Source of the DNA: JBGPQJ01 sp963829485
GTDB lineage: Bacteria; Chloroflexota; Anaerolineae; Anaerolineales; Villigracilaceae
Assembly (NCBI GenBank): GCA_963829485.1
Contig: CAWHIK010000008.1
Location: 248,001-312,000 of the forward strand
Direction of reading: 5' to 3'
Length of the DNA: 64,000 bases
The stretch's first letter is position 1. Each line of letters begins with the position of its first letter. The notes beneath the pieces are model-generated. The model did not search any database, had not been told where the DNA came from, and was given only the letters and a program-made list of their open reading frames with translations. Shown here piece by piece: positions 16,184 through 24,279 of the stretch. Both the position numbers and the translations under genes were made by a program.

Positions 16184-16945
16184 ATGCGCATTGTCCGTTA
16201 TCTGTATAAGAATGAAGAACCTGCCTACGGCTGGATATTTGAAAACAAAGTTGGGGATATCGAAGGGAGTATATTCGGTGAATATCGCCGCCTTGAGGCG
16301 GAAATTCCACTTGATTCGGTCAAACTGCTGGCTCCGTCACAGCCGAGCAAGATTGTCTGCATCGGCAGGAATTACACCGAACATGCCAAGGAACTGGGTA
16401 ACGACGTCCCACAGGTACCGCTCATCTTCATGAAGCCGCCTTCTTCCATCATCAATCCCGGTGATACCATCATTCTCCCGCCGCAGTCCAGGCAGGTGGA
16501 GCATGAAGCTGAGCTGGTGGCTGTCATCGGCAAGCGTGGAAAGAACATTACCCCTGAAAAGGCCAAGGATCACATCCTCGGCTATACCATCGGCAACGAC
16601 ATCACCGCCCGCGACCTGCAGAAAACCGACGGACAGTGGACTCGCGCCAAGGGTTTCGATACCTTCTGCTCATTCGGTCCCTGGATCGACACGGAATTCG
16701 ACATCACCGATGCGCTCATCTCCTGCAAGGTCAGCGGGCAGCCGCGCCAGATGGCCTCCACCCGCGACATGGTCTTCAACGTGGGCAAGCTGGTGGCTTT
16801 CATCTCATCCGTGATGACGCTCGAGCCGGGCGATCTGATCTTCACCGGCACACCGGCAGGCGTGGGTCCGCTCCAAGATGGCGATGTGGTCGAGGTGGAT
16901 ATTGATGGCCTGGGCGTGTTGAGTAATCCTGTTAAAAAGGAATAG
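16184..16945 (+). CDS. Fumarylacetoacetate hydrolase (FAH) family protein
   Basis: A 253-residue protein of the short FAH type. It has KIVCIGRNYTEHAKE (residues 56-70), FMKPPSSI, metal ligands in VEHEAEL (Glu108, Glu110) and Asp139 in IGNDIT, then TARD, GFDTF and the C-terminal GDLIFTGTPAGVGP. Members hydrolyse or decarboxylate beta-diketo acids such as acylpyruvates, hydroxyhepta-diene-dioates or oxaloacetate, using Mg2+ or Mn2+. The sequence does not tell which substrate applies, and no aromatic-degradation genes lie nearby. The start has a GGAGG box. It is followed by a symmetrical terminator and stands alone. Confidence 0.9.
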   Translation: MRIVRYLYKNEEPAYGWIFENKVGDIEGSIFGEYRRLEAEIPLDSVKLLAPSQPSKIVCIGRNYTEHAKELGNDVPQVPLIFMKPPSSIINPGDTIILPPQSRQVEHEAELVAVIGKRGKNITPEKAKDHILGYTIGNDITARDLQKTDGQWTRAKGFDTFCSFGPWIDTEFDITDALISCKVSGQPRQMASTRDMVFNVGKLVAFISSVMTLEPGDLIFTGTPAGVGPLQDGDVVEVDIDGLGVLSNPVKKE

Positions 16946-16955
16946 TAAGAGAATC

Positions 16956-16985
16956 AAAAAACTGGAGCAGCTGCTCCAGTTTTTT
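16956..16985. terminator. Symmetrical bidirectional terminator
   Basis: AAAAA ACTGGAGCAG / CTGCTCCAGT TTTTT: a perfect 10-bp palindromic stem flanked by A and T runs, between the FAH gene and the convergent mevalonate kinase gene. Confidence 0.85.
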
Positions 16986-17910
16986 ATTGCACTGTGGTGA
17001 TGATCGTATTTCTTGCCCCGACGGTTCGCAGGGCATTAGCGATGATTTCCGCCCGGTCCGGCTTGACCAGCGCGATCATGTTACCGCCGCGCCCGCCGCC
17101 GCTCAGCTTTGCACCCAATGCCCCTGTGCTGCGAGCTACATGCACCAGCCGGTCCAGGTCCGGGCTGGAGACGGTCATAGTCTGAAGCAACTCATGATTA
17201 TGGTTCATCAAACCCCCCAGCAGAGTAGCATCCCCAGTCTCGATAGCGCCACGCGCGCGTCGCGCAAGGTCACCCACCTGGTCAAAGACCTTCTCCCAAT
17301 AGTCCAAATCCCTTTCCCAGAGTTTACGTACATCGCCGACTGATTCCTTCGTTGGCGCAGGAATGCCTGTGTCGCCGATAACGAAGGTAAACGGCGCGCC
17401 TACCCGCAGGGTCTCGATCGTCTGCCCTTTGACGAAATATACCGGGCAGGCGTAAGTGACCACGGTATTGTCGATGCCCGAGGGCGTGCCGTGGTAGAGC
17501 GCTTCAGTACCGTAGGCGAGCTGGCTGACCTGGTCATCGGTCAGCGGCAGCCCCAGATGGGCGGACAGCGCCCGGGCAATCGCCACCGAGACCGCCGCGC
17601 CGGACCCCAGCCCCGAGGCGACAGGAATCGTCGAATGGATGTGAATGGTCAGGGGAAGTTTGTAGGTGATCCCCACCGCTTTGAACGTGCCGATGATGAG
17701 GACAGACAATGGGTGGGAATCGGGCAGCGAACCCAGTTCGGAATGCAGGGAAATGTCCGGTGCATCGATCCAGATGCCGGGCTGGCGGGAGTCCATCACT
17801 TCCGCGACAGCCTGCACCTGGGTCACCGGCGCTGCGATGGCCGGCCGGCCATAGACAACGGCGTGTTCACCGAACAGGATAATCTTTCCAGGCGCGGAAG
17901 CGGTGGTCAT
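16984..17910 (-). CDS. mvk: Mevalonate kinase (GHMP kinase)
   Basis: A 308-residue protein phosphorylating mevalonate with ATP, an early step of the mevalonate route to isoprenoids. N-terminal APGKIILFGEHAVVYG, the GHMP ATP loop PVASGLGSGAAVS (residues 96-108), the catalytic region GTPSGID with Asp147, and C-terminal AKLSGGGRGGNMIAL are all present. The ATG at 17910 overlaps the stop of the upstream prenyltransferase as ATGA, so the two are translationally coupled; the frame is open further upstream but that part reads through the prenyltransferase gene. Pairing the kinase with a polyprenyl-substrate enzyme makes sense for isoprenoid supply. No other mevalonate genes are in the window. Confidence 0.95.
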   Translation of the reverse strand: MTTASAPGKIILFGEHAVVYGRPAIAAPVTQVQAVAEVMDSRQPGIWIDAPDISLHSELGSLPDSHPLSVLIIGTFKAVGITYKLPLTIHIHSTIPVASGLGSGAAVSVAIARALSAHLGLPLTDDQVSQLAYGTEALYHGTPSGIDNTVVTYACPVYFVKGQTIETLRVGAPFTFVIGDTGIPAPTKESVGDVRKLWERDLDYWEKVFDQVGDLARRARGAIETGDATLLGGLMNHNHELLQTMTVSSPDLDRLVHVARSTGALGAKLSGGGRGGNMIALVKPDRAEIIANALRTVGARNTIITTVQ

Positions 17911-18776
17911 GTCAGGTAGAACACCGCCATCACTGCCAACCCCCATAACAACGCGGTGATCTGCAGCGGGCGGTCGGAGAGCAGCACCTCCTCCGGTGCG
18001 CCGGCAGCATGTGAGACCTGGATCAGGTACAGGTAGCGAAAAATTCCATAAATAACGAAGGGAATGGTCAGCATCATCGTGTGGTTGGCAGGGACATTGG
18101 GTGCGAAAAATGTGTAGAGCGCGTATACGACGATGGTTGTGCCGGAGACGATGGTGATGTATTGGTCCAGCAGCGGCAATGTGTAGCCGTCCAGTACCTT
18201 GCGGTGAGCGCCTGCACCGTGCGCCAGCAACGCCAGTTCCGAGCGCCGTTTGCCGAAGCCAATGTACAGCGCGAACAAGGTGGTGAGCACATACAGCCAG
18301 GGTGAAAATCGTTCGACTGTGATCAGCGTCACGCCGGCATGGACGCGGAGAACGAAACCGGCGGCGATGACCAGCACGTCCAGGATGGCGAAATGTTTTA
18401 ACCACAGGGAATAAGCCACGATGAGCAGGAAATAAACCAGCAGGACGGTAAAAAAGGCAGGCGAAAGGAGATAACCTAACGGCAAGGAAATTACGACCAG
18501 TACGATTCCTGCCGCCCATGCCACCGATAGAGGCAATTTACCGGAGGCGATGGGACGGTTCTTTTTATTCGGGTGCTGCCGGTCGGACTCAACGTCGGCG
18601 ATATCGTTGAAAATGTAGACAGCGCTGGAGATTAAGCAGAACAATATGAAGCCTGCCGTGGTGCGAAGGAAGGCGTCCAGGTTGAAGAATTGCTGGTCGA
18701 AGACCAGGGCAGCATAGACGATGATGTTTTTCGTCCACTGCCGCGGGCGCATGGATTTGATGAGGGCACGAAACAT
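17907..18776 (-). CDS. UbiA-family prenyltransferase, decaprenyl-phosphate phosphoribosyltransferase-like
   Basis: A 289-residue membrane protein with eight to nine helices. The first Asp-rich motif is NDIADVESD (residues 57-65) followed by HPNKKNRPIASG (68-79), the signature that separates the phosphoribose-transferring UbiA branch from quinone and heme prenyltransferases. Such enzymes join phosphoribosyl pyrophosphate to a polyprenyl phosphate, giving a lipid-linked pentose donor; in mycobacteria this feeds cell-wall arabinan. If the same holds here, it could serve the GT-C-type glycosyltransferases further right, but that link is inference. A TAAAAT box sits only 6 bases before the ATG, with no ribosome binding site, so it may be translated from a leaderless mRNA. 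Confidence 0.85.
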   Translation of the reverse strand: MFRALIKSMRPRQWTKNIIVYAALVFDQQFFNLDAFLRTTAGFILFCLISSAVYIFNDIADVESDRQHPNKKNRPIASGKLPLSVAWAAGIVLVVISLPLGYLLSPAFFTVLLVYFLLIVAYSLWLKHFAILDVLVIAAGFVLRVHAGVTLITVERFSPWLYVLTTLFALYIGFGKRRSELALLAHGAGAHRKVLDGYTLPLLDQYITIVSGTTIVVYALYTFFAPNVPANHTMMLTIPFVIYGIFRYLYLIQVSHAAGAPEEVLLSDRPLQITALLWGLAVMAVFYLT

Positions 18777-18782
18777 GAATGT

Positions 18783-18798
18783 ATTTTAACTGTAAAAT
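18783..18798. promoter_or_regulatory. Back-to-back -10 boxes of two divergent genes
   Basis: TAAAAT on the minus strand (18783-18788) lies 6 bases from the prenyltransferase ATG at 18776; TAAAAT on the plus strand (18793-18798) lies 6 bases from the tlyA ATG at 18805. Only 28 bases separate the two start codons and no -35 box is visible for either. Confidence 0.5.
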
Positions 18799-18804
18799 GG
18801 AGAT

Positions 18805-19644
18805 ATGCCGAAAACTCGTCTGGATGTTTTGATGGTGGAACGCGGATTGTCCGAAAGCCGCTCGCTCGCCCAACGCCTGATCATGGCCGGGGAGGTGCGC
18901 GTGAACGGACAGGTCGTGTTCAAGCCTGCCACGGCGGTTTCGGGGGATTCCATGCTGGAGTTGGACTCGGGTCCGCGATTTGTCTCGCGCGGCGGTGAAA
19001 AGCTGGAGGCGGCTTTCGAGGCTTGGTCCATCGATGTCACAGGCTGCGTCTGCGCGGACGTTGGCGCCTCCACCGGCGGGTTCACTGACTGCCTGCTTCA
19101 ACACGGGGCAGCGAAAGTGTATGCCATCGACGTGGGCAAGGGTATCCTGCACTGGAAATTGCGCTCCGATCCACGCGTGGTGGCAATGGAGGAGACCAAT
19201 GCCCGCTTTGTCGAATCGCTGCCTGAGCTGGTGAGTCTCGTGACGATTGATGCTTCCTTTATTTCATTGAAGGTGTTGCTGCCCGTGGTGAAGAATTGGA
19301 CCCTGACCTCACCCCCATCCCCTCTCCCTTTGGGAGATGGGCAAAGGGGTGAGGTCGGTCTTATCACTCTCATCAAACCCCAATTCGAAGCCGGGCGCAA
19401 GGAGGTCGCAAAAGGCGATGGCGTCGTGCGCGACCCGGAAATCCATCGCAAGGTCTTACTCGCCGTGTTGACCTTTGCAGAAAGCGAAGGACTCGCAGTG
19501 CGAGGTCTGATCCGATCCCCCCTGCAAGGACCGAAGGGCAATGTGGAGTTTCTGGCATGGTTTCAGCGGGGCGGAAATTCAGACGATGCCTTGGTTTCAA
19601 TAATCGAGAATGCTTTACCGCCTCATCCCGACAAAAAGGTATAA
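18805..19644 (+). CDS. tlyA: TlyA-family rRNA 2'-O-methyltransferase
   Basis: A 279-residue protein. An S4 RNA-binding domain (about residues 4-60, RLDVLMVERGLSESRSLAQRLI) is followed by an FtsJ-like methyltransferase domain with SRGGEKL, DVGASTGGFTDCLL (85-98) for S-adenosylmethionine, DASFIS (149-154) and IKPQFEAGR (190-198). TlyA methylates 2'-OH groups of 16S and 23S rRNA cytidines and affects capreomycin sensitivity in mycobacteria. Between VVKNW and ITLIKPQFE it has about 19 extra residues (166-184) encoded by a palindromic repeat. GGAG sits only 2 bases before the ATG, too close for a usual Shine-Dalgarno. Confidence 0.92.
   Translation: MPKTRLDVLMVERGLSESRSLAQRLIMAGEVRVNGQVVFKPATAVSGDSMLELDSGPRFVSRGGEKLEAAFEAWSIDVTGCVCADVGASTGGFTDCLLQHGAAKVYAIDVGKGILHWKLRSDPRVVAMEETNARFVESLPELVSLVTIDASFISLKVLLPVVKNWTLTSPPSPLPLGDGQRGEVGLITLIKPQFEAGRKEVAKGDGVVRDPEIHRKVLLAVLTFAESEGLAVRGLIRSPLQGPKGNVEFLAWFQRGGNSDDALVSIIENALPPHPDKKV
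19305..19356. repeat. 52-bp palindromic element inserted in frame in tlyA
   Basis: Outer arms GACCTCACCCC (19305-19315) and GGGGTGAGGTC (19346-19356) are perfect inverted repeats; inner arms ATCCCCTCTCCC and GGGAGATGGG also pair. The element is translated as Ser/Pro/Leu/Gly-rich sequence (TSPPSPLPLGDGQRGEV). It looks like a member of a dispersed REP- or MITE-like palindrome family. Confidence 0.75.
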
Positions 19645-19651
19645 TGGGTGT

Positions 19652-19861
19652 ATGAAGAAGATTTTAGTGTCAAATCTTAAGGTGGATCGCTCCAGCATGT
19701 CAGTCTCTTCACTCTCTGAGGATTCCGATGATAAGGCCTATTGGCTGGCAAGGACGCCTTATGAACGTTTAAGACAGGTGGAAATCCTGCGCAGAATCAA
19801 CTATGGACATCGAGCTTCCTCCAGACTTCAAAGAGTTCTTGAGATTACTGAACGAAAATAA
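19652..19861 (+). CDS. Small partner protein of the nucleotidyltransferase, 69 residues
   Basis: Starts MKKILVSNLKVDRSSM at 19652, where TATAAT (19640-19645) ends 6 bases before the ATG. The C-terminal half has DKAYWLARTPYERLRQVEILRRINYG then SRLQRVLEI, a pattern common in small proteins encoded just before stand-alone nucleotidyltransferases. It overlaps the next gene by 59 bases. It may act as the antitoxin or cofactor of that enzyme; this rests on context only. Confidence 0.6.
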   Translation: MKKILVSNLKVDRSSMSVSSLSEDSDDKAYWLARTPYERLRQVEILRRINYGHRASSRLQRVLEITERK

Positions 19862-20249
19862 CGTCAGATACCTGCTGATCGGGGGATACGCAGTTGGGTA
19901 TCACGGCTATCCACGCGCTACCAACGACATGGACATCTGGATTGCTGTTCATATTGATAATGCAAACAAGCTTGTGGCTACCTTGCGCGAATTTGGTTTT
20001 GACCTTCCTGCTCTTACTCCTGAATTGTTTCTGCAAAACAACAAGATAATCAGATTGGGCAATCCCCCCATTCGCCTGGAAATATCGACGGGGATATCAG
20101 GTGTGGGGTTCGAAGAGTGTTACAAAAGCCGCATCGTGGATACTTTTGATGGCGTTGAGGTGAGCATTATTGATTTAATCCATCTCAAGATAAACAAGAA
20201 AGTTGCCGGCCGGCTAAAGGACCTGGCTGATCTGGAAAACCTTCCCTAA
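19803..20249 (+). CDS. Minimal nucleotidyltransferase (toxin/antitoxin-like)
   Basis: A 148-residue protein of the DNA polymerase beta superfamily. The core is LLIGGYAVGYHGYPRATNDMDIWI (starting near residue 25) with the GG motif and metal-binding Asp42 and Asp44; a third acidic residue probably lies in the segment VEVSIIDLIHLK. Proteins of this kind occur as halves of two-gene modules in which the enzyme adds nucleotides to RNA or protein, or counteracts a partner (AbiEii and MNT types). Its coding sequence overlaps that of the small upstream gene. No stop-proximal terminator is seen before lepA. Confidence 0.8.
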   Translation: MDIELPPDFKEFLRLLNENNVRYLLIGGYAVGYHGYPRATNDMDIWIAVHIDNANKLVATLREFGFDLPALTPELFLQNNKIIRLGNPPIRLEISTGISGVGFEECYKSRIVDTFDGVEVSIIDLIHLKINKKVAGRLKDLADLENLP

Positions 20250-20360
20250 TCTGCCGAAAGTGTCCCCCCTCTTATAAATTCTCCAGGGGGAATCATCTGA
20301 TCATCACGATTTGGATTGGTTCAAATAAGCAGAATAGAATCGGTTATACTTTTTCCGACC

Positions 20361-22166
20361 ATGTCCGAAAATATCCGTAATTTCTGCATCATCGCCCACA
20401 TCGACCACGGCAAATCCACACTGGCGGATCGGTTGCTGCACCTGACCGGCACCGTCCCCGATCGCGACACCACCGAGCAGATCCTCGACTCGATGGACCT
20501 GGAACGGGAAAAAGGTGTGACGATCAAGGCTTCCGCCGTACGCATGCGCTACAAAGCCGCGGATGGCACAGAGTACGAACTCAACCTGATCGACACTCCC
20601 GGCCATGTGGACTTTGGCTACGAGGTCAGCCGCGCCTTGAACGCGTGCGAGGGTGCGATCCTGGTGGTGGATGCCACTCAGGGCATAGAAGCCCAGACGC
20701 TCGCCAACTTGTACTCCGCGTTGGATGCAGACCTGCGCATCATCCCGGTGATCAACAAGATCGATCTCCCTTCCGCACATCCCGACGAAGTGGCGGAGGA
20801 TATTGCATCGCTTTTGGGCGGCAAGGCGGACGAGGTTATTCGCATTTCAGCCAAGGCGGGCATCAACATCGAGCAGGTGCTCGAAGCGGTGGTCCAAAAG
20901 ATCCCGCCACCGAAAAGCGACTCCTCCCTGCCCCTGCGCGCACTGGTGTTCGACTCACATTATGACTCTTATAAAGGCGTGATCTGCTATATCCGCGTGC
21001 TGGAAGGGCGGATCAAAGCCAGTGAAACAATCCGCCTGATGACCACCAAAGTGGACGTCAAACCCATCGAAGTGGGAATATTCTCACCGACGATGAAACC
21101 GGTTGATATTCTATCCGCTGGTGAAGTGGGGTACGTGGCGACCGGTTTGAAAAGCGTCCACGATGCCCGCGTGGGCGATACCATCACGCTGGTTGCGAAC
21201 CCGGCAGCCGAACCCCTGCCCGGTTACCGCCATCCCAAACCGATGGTATTTGCCGGCATCTACCCGGTCGATGCGGACGATTATGGAAATCTGCGTGATG
21301 CGCTCGAAAAATTGCAATTGAACGATGCCTCATTGACCTACCAACCGGAGACATCGCAGGCGCTCGGATTCGGATTCCGCGCCGGCTTTCTTGGGCTGTT
21401 CCATATGGAGATCATCCAGGAGCGGCTGGAGCGGGAGTACGATCTCGACGTGCTTTTCACCGCGCCATCGGTGGAATACGAAGTGGTCCTGCTAACCGGC
21501 GAAGTGGTCCCGGTCGACTCGCCCGCCCAGCTTCCGGACGAGGGGCTGGTTGCGGAAATCCGCGAGCCCTGGATGAATATCGAGATCATCACGCCTACCG
21601 AGTTTTACGGGACAATCATGGATCTTACGATCAGCCGTCGCGGTATTTATAAAGGGCAGGAATATCCCGCCCCGCATCGCGTCCAACTTGATTATGAAAT
21701 ACCCCTCGCGGAATTAATCGTGGATTTCTTTGATGCACTGAAATCGCGCACCAAGGGATATGCCTCGCTTGATTATCAGTTCGCTGAATATCGCGCTGAC
21801 GAGCTTCAGAAACTTGAGATTCTGGTCAACGGAGAACCGGTCGATGCGCTGGCGGCCATCGTCCACAGCAAGGACGCCTACCACAAGGGTCAATCGCTTA
21901 TCACCAAGCTGAGGGGGATCATTCCACGACAGATGTTCGATGTGGCGATCCAGGCTTCGGCAGGCGGACGAGTGATCAGCCGCGCCAACGTCAAGGCTTT
22001 ACGCAAGGATGTGCTTGCCAAATGTTACGGCGGCGATATCACCCGCAAGAAGAAATTGCTCGAGAAGCAAAAGAAAGGCAAGCGGCGGCTTAAGATGGTC
22101 GGAAATGTCGAGATACCGCAGGACGCGTTCATGGCGGTGCTGCGACTCGAAGAGGAGAAAAAGTAG
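20361..22166 (+). CDS. lepA: Elongation factor 4 (LepA)
   Basis: A 601-residue translational GTPase. It has AHIDHGKST (12-20), switch region REKGVTIKAS, DTPGHVDF, NKIDLP, and the LepA-specific C-terminal part ending in GGDITRKKKLLEKQKKGKRRLK. LepA acts in ribosome assembly or initiation and can back-translocate stalled ribosomes. I chose the ATG at 20361, which aligns with the family; the frame is open 45 bases further upstream. TATACT (20345-20350) lies 10 bases before the ATG and no Shine-Dalgarno is visible. Confidence 0.97.
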   Translation: MSENIRNFCIIAHIDHGKSTLADRLLHLTGTVPDRDTTEQILDSMDLEREKGVTIKASAVRMRYKAADGTEYELNLIDTPGHVDFGYEVSRALNACEGAILVVDATQGIEAQTLANLYSALDADLRIIPVINKIDLPSAHPDEVAEDIASLLGGKADEVIRISAKAGINIEQVLEAVVQKIPPPKSDSSLPLRALVFDSHYDSYKGVICYIRVLEGRIKASETIRLMTTKVDVKPIEVGIFSPTMKPVDILSAGEVGYVATGLKSVHDARVGDTITLVANPAAEPLPGYRHPKPMVFAGIYPVDADDYGNLRDALEKLQLNDASLTYQPETSQALGFGFRAGFLGLFHMEIIQERLEREYDLDVLFTAPSVEYEVVLLTGEVVPVDSPAQLPDEGLVAEIREPWMNIEIITPTEFYGTIMDLTISRRGIYKGQEYPAPHRVQLDYEIPLAELIVDFFDALKSRTKGYASLDYQFAEYRADELQKLEILVNGEPVDALAAIVHSKDAYHKGQSLITKLRGIIPRQMFDVAIQASAGGRVISRANVKALRKDVLAKCYGGDITRKKKLLEKQKKGKRRLKMVGNVEIPQDAFMAVLRLEEEKK

Positions 22167-22192
22167 GGCGGGCTGTCCCGCGCTGATTCGTT

Positions 22193-23245
22193 ATGGCCGC
22201 CCACTCTCCTCTGCGTGATGCGCGCCGCTGGCTGCCGGGAGTCATCGTCAGCCTGGTTGCTATTGCCGTCCTCTTCTACCTGGTGGATTGGCGCGCAGTG
22301 ATCCTGGCGTTCACCACCCTCGACTGGCGGGTCGTCCCCTTCTTTATTGTGCTATACCTTTTATCGACATCCAGCCGGGCAATGGCCTCGCGCACGCTGC
22401 TCGAGAACCGCCCGACCTTCCAACAGTCTTACATTGCCATGATGCAGGGATACTTGCTCAACAATCTTCTCCCGTTACGGCTGGGAGAGCTCGGGCGGGC
22501 TTTTCTGCTGGGGCACAAGATCAACGTCAGCATGTTCCATGTGCTTTCGACCATCATCATCGAGCGCGTGATCGATCTGGCGATGGCGGCGGCGCTGACC
22601 ATTTTCGTGCTTCCACGGGTGGTCGCCATGGACTGGGTCAAACCAGTCGCCTACACCACCCTTACGCTGGTCGTTATCGGATTATTTTCCCTTGCACTAA
22701 TGGCGCGATTCCGCACACGCCTGCACAGCCTGATGGAAAGCATCGCTGGGCGTATCGGATTAGTCAGACGGTACCTGCTGCCCATTTTTGATTCGCTGCT
22801 GGATGGTCTTTCCGCTTTGACGAATATTCGCGGCACCGCTCTCACCTTCGGATGGATGGGTCTGGCTTGGGCATTCGGCGTCACCAATTATTGGGTACTT
22901 CTGCGAGGCTTTGTGCCGGATGCCCCTTTTTGGTGGGCATTATTTGTCATCGGCCTCGCGTCGTTTGGCGTGGCGCTGCCCTCCGCACCTGCCGCGCTGG
23001 GAGTCTTCGAGGGGGCTATCGTTGCCGCGCTGGTCCTGTTGGGCGTCCCGCCAGCCACAGCGCTGGCTTATGCCATACTGCTGCACTTCTTCCATATAAT
23101 TATCTCCAGCATTTTCGGTTTCTATGGCTTCGCAAAAGACGGCGAAAGCCTGATGGGGATGTACAACAAGCTGTCCAACCGTACCCAGGATTCATCCGGT
23201 CAGGATAATCCTGCGATAGAATCACGGAGCAACCATGTCTCTTAA
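22193..23245 (+). CDS. LPG-synthase-type transmembrane protein (UPF0104 / flippase-like)
   Basis: A 350-residue protein with about eight membrane helices and the family's conserved patterns, LLNNLLPLRLGELGRAFLLG near residue 90 and SFGVALPSAPAALGVFEGAI near 260. The N-terminal domain of lysyl-phosphatidylglycerol synthases has this fold and moves lipid across the membrane; stand-alone versions are often next to glycan genes. The last 11 bases overlap the start of the epimerase gene, so the two are in one operon. Function as a lipid or glycolipid flippase is inferred. Confidence 0.85.
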   Translation: MAAHSPLRDARRWLPGVIVSLVAIAVLFYLVDWRAVILAFTTLDWRVVPFFIVLYLLSTSSRAMASRTLLENRPTFQQSYIAMMQGYLLNNLLPLRLGELGRAFLLGHKINVSMFHVLSTIIIERVIDLAMAAALTIFVLPRVVAMDWVKPVAYTTLTLVVIGLFSLALMARFRTRLHSLMESIAGRIGLVRRYLLPIFDSLLDGLSALTNIRGTALTFGWMGLAWAFGVTNYWVLLRGFVPDAPFWWALFVIGLASFGVALPSAPAALGVFEGAIVAALVLLGVPPATALAYAILLHFFHIIISSIFGFYGFAKDGESLMGMYNKLSNRTQDSSGQDNPAIESRSNHVS

Positions 23246-24260
23246 TTATTTCATTACCGGCGGAGCCGGCTTCATCGGCTCGAACTACGTCCACCGCCTG
23301 CTCAAACGCGGTGAAAAGGTCACCATCTACGACAATCTGAGCCGTGCCGGTGCGCCGCGCAACCTTGCCTGGCTGAAAGAATCCTTTGGGGAATCGGCGT
23401 TCAAACTGGTCGTGGGCGATGTGCGCGACGCCGGTCTTTTGGCGGTTTCCGCCCGCGAGGCGGATGTCATCATTCATCTGGCAGCGCAGGTCGCCGTAAC
23501 CACCTCCGTGGTCAAACCGCGTGAAGACTTCGAGATCAACGCCGGCGGGACCTTCAATGTCCTCGAGGCGGCACGCCTCAACGAACGCAAACCCATGGTG
23601 GTTTATGCTTCCACCAACAAAGTCTACGGGGGGATGGAAGATGTCCGCGTGGTAGAGAAACCCACCCGCTGGGAATATGAAAACCTGCCCTACGGTGCGC
23701 CGGAGACCCAGCCGCTCGATTTCCACTCGCCGTATGGATGCAGCAAGGGCGCCGGCGACCAGTACGTGCGGGATTATTCCCGCATCTATGACCTGCCAAC
23801 GGTGGTCATGCGCCAGTCCTGCATCTACGGCCCGCGCCAATTCGGCGTGGAAGACCAGGGCTGGGTGGCGTGGATGGTCATCGCCGCGGTGACGGGTCGC
23901 CCGCTTTCCATCTACGGCGACGGCAAGCAGATCCGGGACCTGCTGCATGTGAACGACCTGCTGGATGCCTATGATGCTGTTCTAAAAAAGAAAGACATCA
24001 TCAAAGGAGAAGTCTTCAACCTCGGCGGCGGACCTGCGAACACGTTATCCATCTGGACGGAATTCGGACCGATGTTAGAGAAGCTGCTGGGAAAACCCAT
24101 CCCCGTTGCGCGCGGAGATTGGCGTCCCGGCGACCAAAAGGTTTTTGTCGCAGACATCCGCAAGGCTGAAAAGGAACTCGGCTGGAAACCAATGATCGAT
24201 GTTGAAAAAGGCGTGAAGCAGTTGTTCGACTGGGTCAGTACGAACAAGGAATTATTCTAG
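23235..24260 (+). CDS. NAD-dependent sugar epimerase/dehydratase, CDP-paratose 2-epimerase-like
   Basis: A 341-residue extended short-chain dehydrogenase. The nucleotide motif GGAGFIG is at 9-15, the catalytic YxxxK is Tyr167-Lys171, and VYASTNKVYGG precedes it. RQSCIYGPRQFGVEDQGWVAW is the hallmark stretch of the CDP-tyvelose/paratose 2-epimerase branch rather than UDP-glucose 4-epimerase (only part of it is decisive). It would make a nucleotide-activated sugar in the cytoplasm for surface glycans, consistent with the GT4 gene 20 bases downstream. The exact sugar cannot be told from sequence alone. Confidence 0.87.
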   Translation: MSLNYFITGGAGFIGSNYVHRLLKRGEKVTIYDNLSRAGAPRNLAWLKESFGESAFKLVVGDVRDAGLLAVSAREADVIIHLAAQVAVTTSVVKPREDFEINAGGTFNVLEAARLNERKPMVVYASTNKVYGGMEDVRVVEKPTRWEYENLPYGAPETQPLDFHSPYGCSKGAGDQYVRDYSRIYDLPTVVMRQSCIYGPRQFGVEDQGWVAWMVIAAVTGRPLSIYGDGKQIRDLLHVNDLLDAYDAVLKKKDIIKGEVFNLGGGPANTLSIWTEFGPMLEKLLGKPIPVARGDWRPGDQKVFVADIRKAEKELGWKPMIDVEKGVKQLFDWVSTNKELF

Positions 24261-24279
24261 GGGGTTTTCCAAGCGAATC

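Noticed and set aside
17911..18519. N-terminal extension of mevalonate kinase giving 511 residues
   Set aside because: The extra 203 residues are the prenyltransferase gene read in another frame; the family start is the ATG at 17910.
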